The notes below the pieces were generated by a model, which was not told where the DNA came from, did no database searches, and saw only the letters and a program-made list of their open reading frames with translations. From Pseudomonas sp. SCA2728.1_7 (lineage in GTDB: Bacteria; Pseudomonadota; Gammaproteobacteria; Pseudomonadales; Pseudomonadaceae): DNA of 64,000 nucleotides. Both the position numbers and the translations under genes were made by a program. The stretch spans positions 4,717,001 to 4,781,000 of the forward strand of contig NZ_CP073104.1 in assembly GCF_018138145.1 (NCBI RefSeq), written 5' to 3'. The first letter of the stretch is position 1. Every line of letters starts with the position of its first letter. This document shows, piece after piece, positions 9,179-17,120 of this stretch.

Positions 9179-9697
9179 ATGGACCATCTCGTACTCACTG
9201 TTTTCGCCCCGGACAAGCCCGGACAGGTCGAGCGCATCGCCCAATGCATCGCCGAGCACGGCGGTAACTGGCTGGAAAGCCGCATGTCGCGGATGGCCGG
9301 GCAGTTCGCCGGGATTCTTCAGGTGGGCGTGCCGGCGGAGGCTTACGACGAATTAGTCGATTCCTTACAAGCACTGTCGACGCATGGCATCCGCGTATTG
9401 ATTGCCGAGAGTGGCATCGAGCAATCCTGCACGTGGAAGCCGATCTCCATGGAGTTGGTGGGCAATGATCGGCCCGGCATCGTCCGCGACATCACACGGC
9501 TTTTGAGCGAGCAGGGCGTCAATCTTGAGCGGCTGGTAACCGAAGTGCGCCCAGCGCCGATGAGTAGTGAACCACTGTTCCACGCCGAGGCGATTCTCGC
9601 GGTGCCGCTGACCTTGTCGCTCGACGTCTTGCAGTCGCGCTTGGAAACCCTGGCCGACGATCTGATGGTCGAACTGGTGTTACGCACAGACGTTTAA
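9179..9697 (+). CDS. GcvR-like double-ACT regulatory protein
   Basis: 172-residue cytoplasmic protein made of two ACT domains. The first (about 1-85) starts MDHLVLTVFAPDKPGQVERI; the second (about 90-170) contains SMELVGNDRPGIVRDITRLL and LVTEVRPAPMSSEPLFHAEA. Each DKPGxVERI or DRPGIVRxI motif is the amino-acid binding turn typical of ACT domains. The size and the two-domain layout match GcvR, the glycine-cleavage repressor partner that binds GcvA. No gcv genes are in this window, so the partner is unproven and other free-standing ACT regulators are possible. A REP copy lies about 80 bases upstream, and GAGGGCGACGCC precedes the start codon. Confidence 0.82.
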   Translation: MDHLVLTVFAPDKPGQVERIAQCIAEHGGNWLESRMSRMAGQFAGILQVGVPAEAYDELVDSLQALSTHGIRVLIAESGIEQSCTWKPISMELVGNDRPGIVRDITRLLSEQGVNLERLVTEVRPAPMSSEPLFHAEAILAVPLTLSLDVLQSRLETLADDLMVELVLRTDV

Positions 9698-9706
9698 GCG
9701 CTGGCC

Positions 9707-9924
9707 GGGTTATCCAGTTTAAACGTGCACCTGCCTGTGGATAACCTGTAGAGACCGGGCGCAGCGTCAAGCCGGCCGGGGCTTGCGCGGAACTGATCAA
9801 AAAACCGCCAACATTCAGTGACTTGCACACAAACGGCGGGGATCACGCTGTGGATAACCTTGGGAAGGAACGTTGCAGGCCACGAGAACCGTAGCCTGCG
9901 AGGGTTTGTGCGTTTTTTGATCAG
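9707..9924. other. DnaA-box cluster with a 13-base inverted repeat
   Basis: The 223-base gap between the ACT-domain gene and rarD has two perfect DnaA 9-mers TGTGGATAA (9736-9744 and 9849-9857), and a near-match TTATCCAGT starting at about 9709. A perfect 13-base inverted repeat CTGATCAAAAAAC (9793-9805) and GTTTTTTGATCAG (9912-9924) encloses the second box and overlaps the rarD stop codon. A further hairpin (GCAGGC/GCCTGC) lies near 9874-9899. Role unknown; see findings. Confidence 0.6.
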
Positions 9925-10808
9925 CTGCGCCGACGCAAACTGATCACCGCATCGACGCTGTAAACGGCCAGACCGGCCCAGATGAAGATAAACGCGACTA
10001 ACGTGCTCGACGACAAGTGCTCTCCGAACAACAGCACCGCTTGCAACAGCACCAGGGTCGGCGCCAGGTATTGCAGGAAGCCTATCGTGGTGTACGGCAA
10101 GTGACGCGTGGCGGCGTTGAAGCACACCAGTGGGATCAACGTCACCGGCCCGGCTGCCACCAGCCACCAGGCTTGGGAAGTGGTCCAGAACTCCGGTTGA
10201 GCGCTGGTCGCGGTCTGGTTGAAAAGCAGCCAGGCAATCGCGATCGGCACCAGCATCCAGGTCTCCACCACCAGCCCCGGCAACGCCTTGACCGGCGCCT
10301 GTTTGCGGATCAGACCGTAGAAGCCGAACGTCAGCGCCAGCACCAGCGACACCCACGGCAGACTGCCGACCTGCCACACCTGTTGCGCGACACCGACCGC
10401 CGCCAGACCGACCGCAAGCCACTGCATCCGCCGCAGGCGTTCGCCGAGAATCAACATGCCCAACAGCACGTTGACCAACGGGTTGATGTAGTAACCGAGG
10501 CTTGCTTCCAGCATGCGTCCGTTGTTCACCGACCATACGTAGGTCAGCCAGTTGGCCGCGATCAGTGTGCCGCTCAGGGCCAGAATCGCCAGGCGTTTGG
10601 GGTTGTCGAGCAACTCGCGCCACCAGCCCGGGTGTTTCCACACCATCAGCAACAGCGCGCCGAACAGCGCCGACCACAACACCCGATGGATGATGATCTC
10701 GACGGCCGGCACTTCGGCGATGGCTTTGAAGTAGATCGGGAACAGGCCCCAGATGATGTAGGCACTCAGGCCCAGAATGTACCCGCGACGCGGGTTGGCG
10801 GCTTGCAT
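9921..10808 (-). CDS. rarD: RarD-type EamA-family inner-membrane transporter
   Basis: Predicted permease of the drug/metabolite transporter superfamily with about ten membrane segments in 295 residues. The first helix begins RGYILGLSAYIIWGLFPIYF, the usual start of RarD proteins, which contain two EamA repeats. The second half ends with FLQYLAPTLVLLQAVLLFGE and VAFIFIWAGLAVYSVDA, also family hallmarks. RarD is linked by name to chloramphenicol sensitivity, but the natural substrate is not established. The gene stands alone: a REPIN lies upstream (10911-10998) and the DnaA-box region downstream, with part of an inverted repeat overlapping its stop codon. Confidence 0.92.
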   Translation of the reverse strand: MQAANPRRGYILGLSAYIIWGLFPIYFKAIAEVPAVEIIIHRVLWSALFGALLLMVWKHPGWWRELLDNPKRLAILALSGTLIAANWLTYVWSVNNGRMLEASLGYYINPLVNVLLGMLILGERLRRMQWLAVGLAAVGVAQQVWQVGSLPWVSLVLALTFGFYGLIRKQAPVKALPGLVVETWMLVPIAIAWLLFNQTATSAQPEFWTTSQAWWLVAAGPVTLIPLVCFNAATRHLPYTTIGFLQYLAPTLVLLQAVLLFGEHLSSSTLVAFIFIWAGLAVYSVDAVISLRRRS

Positions 10809-10910
10809 GCAGAATCCTTGCTTAGGCAGCTAACAAAGGAGGGATTGTAAGGAGGTTTGCCGGCGAGTGCCGTAGCACAATGGTCGGGAAATTGTGAACA
10901 CCGAGCAAAT

Positions 10911-10998
10911 GTCGGAGTGAGCCTGCTCGCGATCGCGGTCTGACATTTAACATTTACGTCGACTGACAAAGCGCTATCGCGAGCAGGCTCACTCCTAC
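10911..10998. repeat. REPIN, T/A variant
   Basis: Inverted REP copies at 10911-10933 and 10976-10998 separated by 42 bases. The right arm is the exact GTAGGAGT...CGAT form and the left arm has one change (GTCGGAGT). It lies between rarD and the SrkA-like kinase gene, whose 3' end it follows. Confidence 0.92.
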
Positions 10999-11014
10999 AA
11001 GGGGGAGGTGGTGA

Positions 11015-11989
11015 TCAGAAAAGTTTCAGTGGCTCTTCATTCAGCGCGGACAGTTGCTCACGCAACGCCAGCACCTGATCGCCCCAATAACGTTCGGTGC
11101 CGAACCACGGAAAGCTGTGCGGGAACGCCGGATCATCCCAACGCCGCGCCAGCCAGGCGCTGTAGTGCATCAGGCGCAAGGCGCGCAGCGGCTCGATCAG
11201 CGCCAGTTCGCGCGGGTCGAAGTCGTGAAACTCGTTGTAGCCGTCCATCAATTCCGACAACTGCCCGAGACATTCCTGGCGGTCGCCGGCGAGCATCATC
11301 CAGATGTCCTGCACCGCCGGGCCCATGCGGCAGTCGTCGAGGTCGACGATGTGGAACATTTCGTCGCGGCACATCATGTTGCCGGGGTGGCAGTCGCCGT
11401 GCATGCGGATGTTCTGGTGCGGTGTGTTGGCGTAAGCATCTTCCACGCGTTTAAGCAGGTCGCGGGCGACGGACTCGTAGGCCGGCAGCAGGCTTTTCGG
11501 AATGAAATTGCCTTCGAGCAAAGTGTTCAGCGAGGCATGGCCGAAGTTCTGCACGGCGAGGGCTTCACGGTGTTCGAACGGCTTGGTCGCGCCGACCGCG
11601 TGAATCCGCCCGAGCAACTGGCCGAGACGATACAGCTGATCAAGATTGCCCGGCTCCGGCGCACGACCGCCACGACGCGGGAACAGCGTGAAGCGGAAAC
11701 CGGCATGCTCGTGCAGTGTTTCGCCGTTGTGGATCAGCGGCGCCACCACCGGGATGTCGACGTTGGCCAGCTCGAAGGTGAATTGGTGCTCTTCGAGGAT
11801 GGCTTCGTTGGTCCAGCGTTGCGGACGGTAGAACTTGGCGATCAGCGGTTCGGAGTCTTCGATGCCGACCTGATAGACACGGTTTTCGTAGCTGTTGAGC
11901 GCCAGAATGCGCGCATCACTGAGGAAACCGATGCTTTCAACGGCATCAAGGACGAGGTCGGGGGTGAGGGTTTCAAACGGGTGGGCCAT
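11015..11989 (-). CDS. srkA: SrkA/RdoA-like stress-response kinase
   Basis: Cytoplasmic protein kinase of the aminoglycoside-phosphotransferase fold, 324 residues (E. coli SrkA has 328). The start MAHPFETLTPDLVLDAVE is typical. The catalytic loop is seen as RMHGDCHPGNMM (Asp and Asn) and the metal-binding segment as FHIVDLDDCRMGPAVQD. In E. coli it counters MazEF-linked cell death and envelope stress; that role is carried over by family only. The ATG at 11989 is chosen because the 39 residues upstream in the same frame have no family character. REP sequences lie on both sides. Confidence 0.93.
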   Translation of the reverse strand: MAHPFETLTPDLVLDAVESIGFLSDARILALNSYENRVYQVGIEDSEPLIAKFYRPQRWTNEAILEEHQFTFELANVDIPVVAPLIHNGETLHEHAGFRFTLFPRRGGRAPEPGNLDQLYRLGQLLGRIHAVGATKPFEHREALAVQNFGHASLNTLLEGNFIPKSLLPAYESVARDLLKRVEDAYANTPHQNIRMHGDCHPGNMMCRDEMFHIVDLDDCRMGPAVQDIWMMLAGDRQECLGQLSELMDGYNEFHDFDPRELALIEPLRALRLMHYSAWLARRWDDPAFPHSFPWFGTERYWGDQVLALREQLSALNEEPLKLF

Positions 11990-12080
11990 GCTGACTCCTG
12001 CGCGCAGCAGGCTGCCGCGTCCGGCCCAGCATGGTAGCGCAGATGGCAGCGGGAGAGGTGGTTGGTGTCTGTGCTGACGC

Positions 12081-12143
12081 CATCGCTGGCAAGCCAGCTC
12101 CCACATTTGGAATGCGATCCCTGTGGGAGCGAGCCTGCTCGCG
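12081..12143. repeat. Mixed REP pair
   Basis: A REP of a different class (GCTGGCAAGCCAGCTCCCAC, from 12084) faces a copy of the GTGGGAGCGAGC...CGCGAA variant (about 12121-12145) in inverted orientation. Unlike the other pairs here, the two arms are not of the same class: only the CTCCCAC/GTGGGAG outer parts match. Confidence 0.75.
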
Positions 12144-12154
12144 AAAGCGGTGTA

Positions 12155-14056
12155 TCAGGCGCCGACGATCCCGCCATCCTCCCGAGTAATCGCCATCACC
12201 GAAGACCGCGGCTTGCCATTCGGCAAATGCTCAGGGAAGGTCGAACCGCCGTTCTCACCCGGATGCTGAATCCCGACAAACAGGGTTTTCTGATCCGGCG
12301 AGAAGCTGATCCCCGTCACCTCGCAACCAATCGGCCCGACCATGAACCGACGAATTTCACCGGTCTTCGGATCTGCACAGAGCATCTGGTTATTGCCCAT
12401 CCCGGCAAAATCCCCGGCGTTGCTCGAATCACCATCGGTGAGAATCCACAGACGCCCGGCCTTGTCGAAGCCCAAGCCATCCGGGCTGTTGAACATGTTC
12501 TGCGGGGTGATGTTCTTCGAGCCACCCTTCGGTGTCCCGGCATGCACACCCGGGTTGCCGGCGACCACAAACAGATCCCAGGCAAATGTCTTCGAAGCGT
12601 GATCGTCGCGGTCGGTGCGCCAGCGCAGGATCTGCCCGTAAACGTTCTTCTCGCGCGGGTTCGGCCCGCCCACCGGCTGGCCGTCCTCGCCGCGCTTGGC
12701 ATTGTTGGTCAGGGTGCAATAGACCTGGCCGTCCTTCGGACTGACGACGATCCATTCCGGGCGGTCCATGCGCGTCGCGCCGACGACACTGGCGGCGAGG
12801 CGTGCGTGGATCAGCACTTCGGCCTGATCGGCGAAACCGCTGCTGGCGTCGATGCCGTTTTTGCCGTGGGTCAGCTCGATCCACTGGCCCTGGCCTTTCG
12901 GGTGATCGGGGTTGCTGTCGCCGTTGTCGAATTTCGCCACGTACAGGGTGCCGTGGTCGAGGATGTCGCGGTTAGCCTTGGCGTTGCGGTGGTTGATGCG
13001 GTCGCGGCTGACGAATTTGTAGATGAATTCGCCACGCTCGTCGTCGCCCATGTACACCACGGCGCGACCGTCGTCGGTCTCGGCCAGGGCGGCGTTTTCA
13101 TGCTTGAAGCGGCCCAGCGCGGTGCGTTTGACCGGGGTCGATTGCGGATCGAACGGATCGATCTCGACCACCCAGCCGTGACGGTTGAGTTCGTTGGGGT
13201 TTTTCGCCATGTCGAAGCGCGGGTCGTACGGGTGCCAGTTGATTTCGCGGCTGGCAACCGAGACGCCGTAGCGCTTTTGCGCCGGGTCGAACTGCTGCTG
13301 GGCGTTGCTGCTGCCGAAGCAGTCGGTGAAGTTTTCTTCACAGGTCAGATAGGTACCCCACGGCGTTTTACCGTTGGCGCAGTTCTGGAACGTGCCGAGG
13401 ACTTTCTTGCCATGTTTGTCGGCAGCGGTTTTCATCAGGTCATGACCGGCCGCAGGGCCGCTGATGCGCAGCGGCGAGTTGCCGTGAATGCGGCGGTTGT
13501 AGCGCGAACCCTGAACGAACTGCCACTGACCGTTTTTGCGCTGCACTTCAATCACCGACACGCCTTCGCAGGCCAGTGCCTTGCGCACGTCTTCGGCCGA
13601 TTGCGGCATGCCGCCGTGCGGGTAGAGGTAGCGGTAGTTGGTGTATTCGTTGTTGATCGCCATCAACGCGCGGTTGCGGTCGTCGGGGAAGGCGAACAGG
13701 CTCATGCCGTCGTTGTTGTCGCCGAACTGCACTTCCTGTGCGGCGGCGGTGCCGTTGCCGCTCGGGTCGAAGGCCGGACCGTTTTTCTGCAATGGCTGGC
13801 CCCAACTGATCAACACCGAAGACTTGTAGCCCTTGGGCAGCGTGATGACGTCGGTGGTCGCAGCGGGAATGCTCTCGAAACCGAGCAAGCGACTGTTGCC
13901 GGCGCTGACGCCGGTGGCCAGTGCGCTGCGGCTCAACAGACTACCGCCGAGGAACATTGCCGCGCCGCACAGTGCGCCTGCGCCGATGAAACCGCGACGG
14001 CTGAGGCCGACCATTTTTTCCAGGTCAGTGGATTGGTTTTCTTCTAATAGGCTCAC
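12155..14056 (-). CDS. phoX: PhoX-family phosphatase (DUF839), Tat-exported
   Basis: Alkaline phosphatase of the PhoX type: monomeric, Ca/Fe-dependent, exported folded by the Tat system to the periplasm. Its 633 residues begin with a twin-arginine signal (LSRRGFIGAGALCGAAMFLG). Family stretches include AINNEYTNYRYLYPHGG, WGTYLTCEENFTDCFG, GRFKHENAAL, VYMGDDERGEFIYKFVS and MFNSPDGLGFDKAGRLWILT. The Cys in TCEENF fits the iron ligand of PhoX, but this was not aligned. The gene is monocistronic. A Pho box was looked for in the short upstream gap (14057-14126) and not seen, so phosphate control is unproven. Many pseudomonads carry two such genes, and this may be the less regulated one. Confidence 0.92.
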   Translation of the reverse strand: MSLLEENQSTDLEKMVGLSRRGFIGAGALCGAAMFLGGSLLSRSALATGVSAGNSRLLGFESIPAATTDVITLPKGYKSSVLISWGQPLQKNGPAFDPSGNGTAAAQEVQFGDNNDGMSLFAFPDDRNRALMAINNEYTNYRYLYPHGGMPQSAEDVRKALACEGVSVIEVQRKNGQWQFVQGSRYNRRIHGNSPLRISGPAAGHDLMKTAADKHGKKVLGTFQNCANGKTPWGTYLTCEENFTDCFGSSNAQQQFDPAQKRYGVSVASREINWHPYDPRFDMAKNPNELNRHGWVVEIDPFDPQSTPVKRTALGRFKHENAALAETDDGRAVVYMGDDERGEFIYKFVSRDRINHRNAKANRDILDHGTLYVAKFDNGDSNPDHPKGQGQWIELTHGKNGIDASSGFADQAEVLIHARLAASVVGATRMDRPEWIVVSPKDGQVYCTLTNNAKRGEDGQPVGGPNPREKNVYGQILRWRTDRDDHASKTFAWDLFVVAGNPGVHAGTPKGGSKNITPQNMFNSPDGLGFDKAGRLWILTDGDSSNAGDFAGMGNNQMLCADPKTGEIRRFMVGPIGCEVTGISFSPDQKTLFVGIQHPGENGGSTFPEHLPNGKPRSSVMAITREDGGIVGA

Positions 14057-14126
14057 ATCAGGCTCCCTGCTTGGTTTTGGCAGCTACCTTAATGAGCGTC
14101 GATGACGCTTTCGTTGCAGCGCCGGA

Positions 14127-14891
14127 TTACAGCGGCGTGCCGATCAGCACATTGGACGGCGAAAACTGCACCTGCACCGGTTGTTCGACCGTCAGCCCGC
14201 GAGTGCGCAAATCGAGTGGCTCAGCCAGAGCGCAGAGGGTATGGCCGTTGGGCAGGGTAATCCGCACTTCACTCGGGCCGTCCTCGGCGTCGAGAATCGC
14301 TTCGATGGTGCCTTTGAGAAGATTGTGACCAGACGTTGCAGATTGCTCGCTGCTCAGCAATTCCAGCCAGCCGGCCTTGATCAACGCGACCACTTCGGTG
14401 CCGGCTTGCAGCTCCAGGTGCACGGTGCTGTCGTGGGTAATCTGGGCGTCGAGGCACAACCCTTCGGCCAGTTCGAGGCGTATCAGGTCATTGCGGCCCT
14501 GCGCTGCGATTGCCACGACTTTGCCGTGCAACTGATTGCGCGCGCTGGTTCTGAGCATCAAGCGACCGAGCAGGTCGAGGTCGCTGGCATCTTCCGCTGC
14601 CTCCAGCACCTGCGCCTGCAAGGCCTGCAATTTTTGGTACAGACGCAAAACGCGCTCGCCTTCGCTGGAGAGTTTCGCGCCGCCACCGCCCTTGCCACCG
14701 ACGGCGCGCTCGACCAATGGTTTTTGCGCGAGGTTGTTCAACTCATCGATGGCATCCCACGCGGCTTTGTAGCTCAGGCCAGCGCTTTTCGCCGCGCGGG
14801 TGATCGAGCCCTGTTCGGCGATGTGTTGCAGCAAAGCGATGCGCTGCGGACGGCGGACGATGTGCTGGGACAACAGGGAAGGCATGGACAT
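14127..14891 (-). CDS. modE: ModE-like regulator with TOBE domain
   Basis: Molybdate-type transcription regulator of 254 residues. The N-terminal winged helix has ITRAAKSAGLSYKAAWDAID, the ModE recognition helix. The glycine-rich linker (AVGGKGGGGAKLS) and SSEGERVLRLYQKLQALQ follow. The C-terminus is a pair of TOBE/MOP oxyanion-binding modules (LMLRTSARNQLHGKVVAIAA and LLKGTIEAILDAEDGPSEVRI). Start at 14891 (MSMPSLLSQH); the longer frame adds 20 residues without family character, and an ATG two codons further in is equally possible. No modABC transporter genes lie nearby, so it is an orphan here. It reads away from comF and toward phoX. Confidence 0.88.
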   Translation of the reverse strand: MSMPSLLSQHIVRRPQRIALLQHIAEQGSITRAAKSAGLSYKAAWDAIDELNNLAQKPLVERAVGGKGGGGAKLSSEGERVLRLYQKLQALQAQVLEAAEDASDLDLLGRLMLRTSARNQLHGKVVAIAAQGRNDLIRLELAEGLCLDAQITHDSTVHLELQAGTEVVALIKAGWLELLSSEQSATSGHNLLKGTIEAILDAEDGPSEVRITLPNGHTLCALAEPLDLRTRGLTVEQPVQVQFSPSNVLIGTPL

Positions 14892-14969
14892 GGATGGATG
14901 CTTTTTTGTGGCGGTGGCGTGGAAGTTGGCCGCTAGCGACGCGAGAGTCAAGTCGAGCCGAGATCCCTT

Positions 14970-15057
14970 GTAGGAGTGAGCCTGCTCGCGATTGCGGTGG
15001 ATCAGTCAGCATAAATGTTGGCAATGATGACGCTATCGCGAGCAGGCTCACTCCTAC
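14970..15057. repeat. REPIN, T/A variant
   Basis: Inverted identical REP arms at 14970-14992 and 15035-15057 (GTAGGAGT...CGAT form) with a 42-base spacer. It sits between comF and modE, so transcripts leaving comF would read through it. Confidence 0.93.
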
Positions 15058-15076
15058 AGGGGGGGGTGTGTTGGCT

Positions 15077-15811
15077 TCAGCTTCCGGGTTTTGGCGTGCG
15101 CGCCAGACAATAGACATCGACCCGGGCGGCGCCAGCGTCCATCAATAGACGCGCAAGCGCCTGCGCAGTGGCGCCAGTGGTCAGCACATCATCAACCAGC
15201 GCCAGATGCCGGCCTTTCACCTGCGCATCCGGCATGAGGTTGAAAGCATTACGCAGATTGCGTTTACGCGCCTTGGCGTCGAGATCCTGCTGTGCGTCGG
15301 TCTCCTTGACTCGCCGCAGAACCTGTTCTTCGCACGGCAGATCCAGCGACTGACTCAACCAACGCGCCAACATCGACGCCTGGTTGAACCCCCGTTGGCG
15401 CAGACGCTTACCCGCCAGCGGCACCGGCAACAACGCATCGGGTCTTGGCAAACCCTCATCGAAGCGATGTTGCAGGTATTGCCCGAGAACGTCGGCGAGC
15501 AGGTGGCCAAACGGCCATTTTGCGTTGTGTTTAAAGCGCGTAATCAAGCTGTCCACCGGGAAGCCATACGTCCACGGCACAACGACCTGTTCGAAGGCTG
15601 GCGGCTCTAGCAGGCACTCTCCGCAGGTCAGGCCCGTCGCGGCCAAAGGCAAAGCGCAGGTGCTGCATTGCTCGCCAAGCCACGGCAGTTCGGTTTCGCA
15701 GGCCACACAGATTGGCATTTCTGCGTCTGCCGGCTCATCGCAAAGCAAGCAGGTCTGTACATTATTTAAACAGATGTAAACCTGTCCTTCGTATCGTGGT
15801 TGACAGCGCAT
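15077..15811 (-). CDS. comF: ComF-family phosphoribosyltransferase-like protein
   Basis: 244-residue protein of the ComF/GntX family, linked to DNA uptake in competent bacteria and to use of DNA as food. The N-terminus has two Cys pairs (CLLCDEPADAEMPICVACE and CSTCALP...CGEC) that should bind zinc. The C-terminal half is a phosphoribosyltransferase fold with the PRPP loop LALVDDVLTTGATA and the segment PVPLAGKRLRQRGFNQAS. The ATG at 15811 places its first codons over the BirA-like operator (15774-15806) of the divergent bio operon. A later start is conceivable, because family members often begin near the first CxxC. It is divergent from bioB. Confidence 0.9.
   Translation of the reverse strand: MRCQPRYEGQVYICLNNVQTCLLCDEPADAEMPICVACETELPWLGEQCSTCALPLAATGLTCGECLLEPPAFEQVVVPWTYGFPVDSLITRFKHNAKWPFGHLLADVLGQYLQHRFDEGLPRPDALLPVPLAGKRLRQRGFNQASMLARWLSQSLDLPCEEQVLRRVKETDAQQDLDAKARKRNLRNAFNLMPDAQVKGRHLALVDDVLTTGATAQALARLLMDAGAARVDVYCLARTPKPGS
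15774..15806. promoter_or_regulatory. BirA-like biotin operator
   Basis: ATGTAAACC, 15 bases, GGTTGACAG. This fits the proteobacterial BirA box (TTGTAAACC-N14/15-GGTTTACAA) with one mismatch in the left half and two in the right. The right half contains the TTGACA -35 element of the bioB promoter, so bound BirA would block it. Confidence 0.7.
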
Positions 15812-15828
15812 GACTCTTCCTTAAATAT
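15800..15828 (+). promoter_or_regulatory. Probable sigma-70 promoter of the bio operon
   Basis: Perfect -35 TTGACA at 15800-15805, followed at 16-17 bases by a weak -10 (TAAATA/AAATAT, 15822-15828). It lies 75-100 bases before bioB and inside the BirA-like operator. The -10 is poor, so its exact position is uncertain. Confidence 0.55.
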
Positions 15829-15902
15829 GCCGAACATCCGTGTCGCGCCTGTGGGTATTCCGTTCCCGCAGCCGCCAGCCAAGCATAACCAAGGAATTAC
15901 CC

Positions 15903-16958
15903 ATGAGCGCGAGCACCACCGCCACCCTGCGTCACGACTGGTCTCTGGCCGAAGTCAAAGCACTCTTCGTACAGCCTTTCAACGACTTGCTGTTCCAGGC
16001 GCAAACGGTGCACCGCACACATTTCAACGCCAACCGCGTTCAGGTGTCGACCCTGCTGTCGATCAAGACCGGCGCCTGCCCGGAAGACTGCAAGTACTGC
16101 CCGCAGTCCGGTCACTACAACACCGGCCTGGAAAAAGAAAAGCTGATGGAAGTGCAGAAAGTCCTCGAAGAGGCTGCCCGCGCCAAGGCTATCGGCTCGA
16201 CACGGTTCTGCATGGGCGCGGCGTGGAAGCACCCGTCGGCCAAAGACATGCCGTACGTGCTGAAGATGGTTGAAGGCGTGAAAGCCATGGGCCTGGAAAC
16301 CTGCATGACCCTCGGTCGTCTCGATCAGGATCAGACCGAAGCGCTGGCCAAGGCCGGCCTCGATTACTACAACCACAACCTCGACACCTCGCCCGAGTTT
16401 TACGGCAGCATCATCACCACCCGTACTTACAGCGAGCGCCTGCAAACCCTGGCCTATGTGCGTGAGTCGGGGATGAAAATCTGCTCCGGCGGCATTCTCG
16501 GCATGGGCGAGTCGCTGGATGACCGCGCCAACCTGCTGATCCAACTGGCCAACCTGCCGGAGCATCCGGAATCGGTGCCGATCAACATGCTGGTGAAGGT
16601 CGCGGGTACGCCTTTGGAAAACGCCGAAGACGTCGACCCGTTCGACTTCATCCGCATGCTCGCCGTGGCTCGCATCCTCATGCCGCAATCCCACGTGCGC
16701 CTGTCCGCCGGCCGCGAAGCGATGAATGAGCAGATGCAGGCTCTGGCGTTTTTTGCCGGTGCCAACTCGATTTTCTACGGCGACAAGCTGCTGACCACCG
16801 CCAACCCACAGGCGGACAAGGACATGCAACTGTTTGCGCGTCTGGGCATTCAGCCGGAAGCTCGTGAAGAACATTCCGATGAGGTTCACCAGGCCGCGAT
16901 CGAGCAGGCATTGGTTGAGCAGAAGAGCAGCGAGCAGTTCTATAACGCCGCGGTGTAA
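15903..16958 (+). CDS. bioB: Biotin synthase
   Basis: Radical-SAM enzyme that inserts sulfur into dethiobiotin, the last step of biotin synthesis. It has 351 residues. The 4Fe-4S motif C-x3-C-x2-C is at Cys59, Cys63 and Cys66 ([15 protein letters not shown]). The second-cluster ligands fit [17 protein letters not shown] and [10 protein letters not shown]. The typical motif [12 protein letters not shown] is present. Start at 15903 ([14 protein letters not shown]), preceded by CCAAGGAATTACCC. It is the first gene of the bio operon under the BirA-like site. A REPIN in the 162-base gap separates it from bioF, so bioB mRNA may be more abundant than the rest. Confidence 0.98.
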   Translation: MSASTTATLRHDWSLAEVKALFVQPFNDLLFQAQTVHRTHFNANRVQVSTLLSIKTGACPEDCKYCPQSGHYNTGLEKEKLMEVQKVLEEAARAKAIGSTRFCMGAAWKHPSAKDMPYVLKMVEGVKAMGLETCMTLGRLDQDQTEALAKAGLDYYNHNLDTSPEFYGSIITTRTYSERLQTLAYVRESGMKICSGGILGMGESLDDRANLLIQLANLPEHPESVPINMLVKVAGTPLENAEDVDPFDFIRMLAVARILMPQSHVRLSAGREAMNEQMQALAFFAGANSIFYGDKLLTTANPQADKDMQLFARLGIQPEAREEHSDEVHQAAIEQALVEQKSSEQFYNAAV

Positions 16959-16998
16959 AAACGTGCGCAAATTCCTCTGAAGGAATGCAAAACCCCTT

Positions 16999-17086
16999 GT
17001 GGGAGCGAGCCTGCTCGCGAAAGCGGTGCCTCAGTCGACATTGATGTTGGATGTGAAGGCCTATTCGCGAGCAGGCTCGCTCCCAC
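16999..17086. repeat. REPIN, G/C variant, inside the bio operon
   Basis: Inverted REP arms at 16999-17021 and 17064-17086, both of the GTGGGAGC...CGAA form, with a 42-base spacer. It occupies most of the bioB-bioF gap and ends about 35 bases before the bioF start codon. Confidence 0.93.
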
Positions 17087-17120
17087 AAGGGATCTGTGTC
17101 ACTTGAAAGTCGAGGCCTGC

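Noticed and set aside
12062..14047. 661-codon + strand frame opposite phoX
   Set aside because: Antisense shadow; phoX has the Tat signal and conserved motifs.
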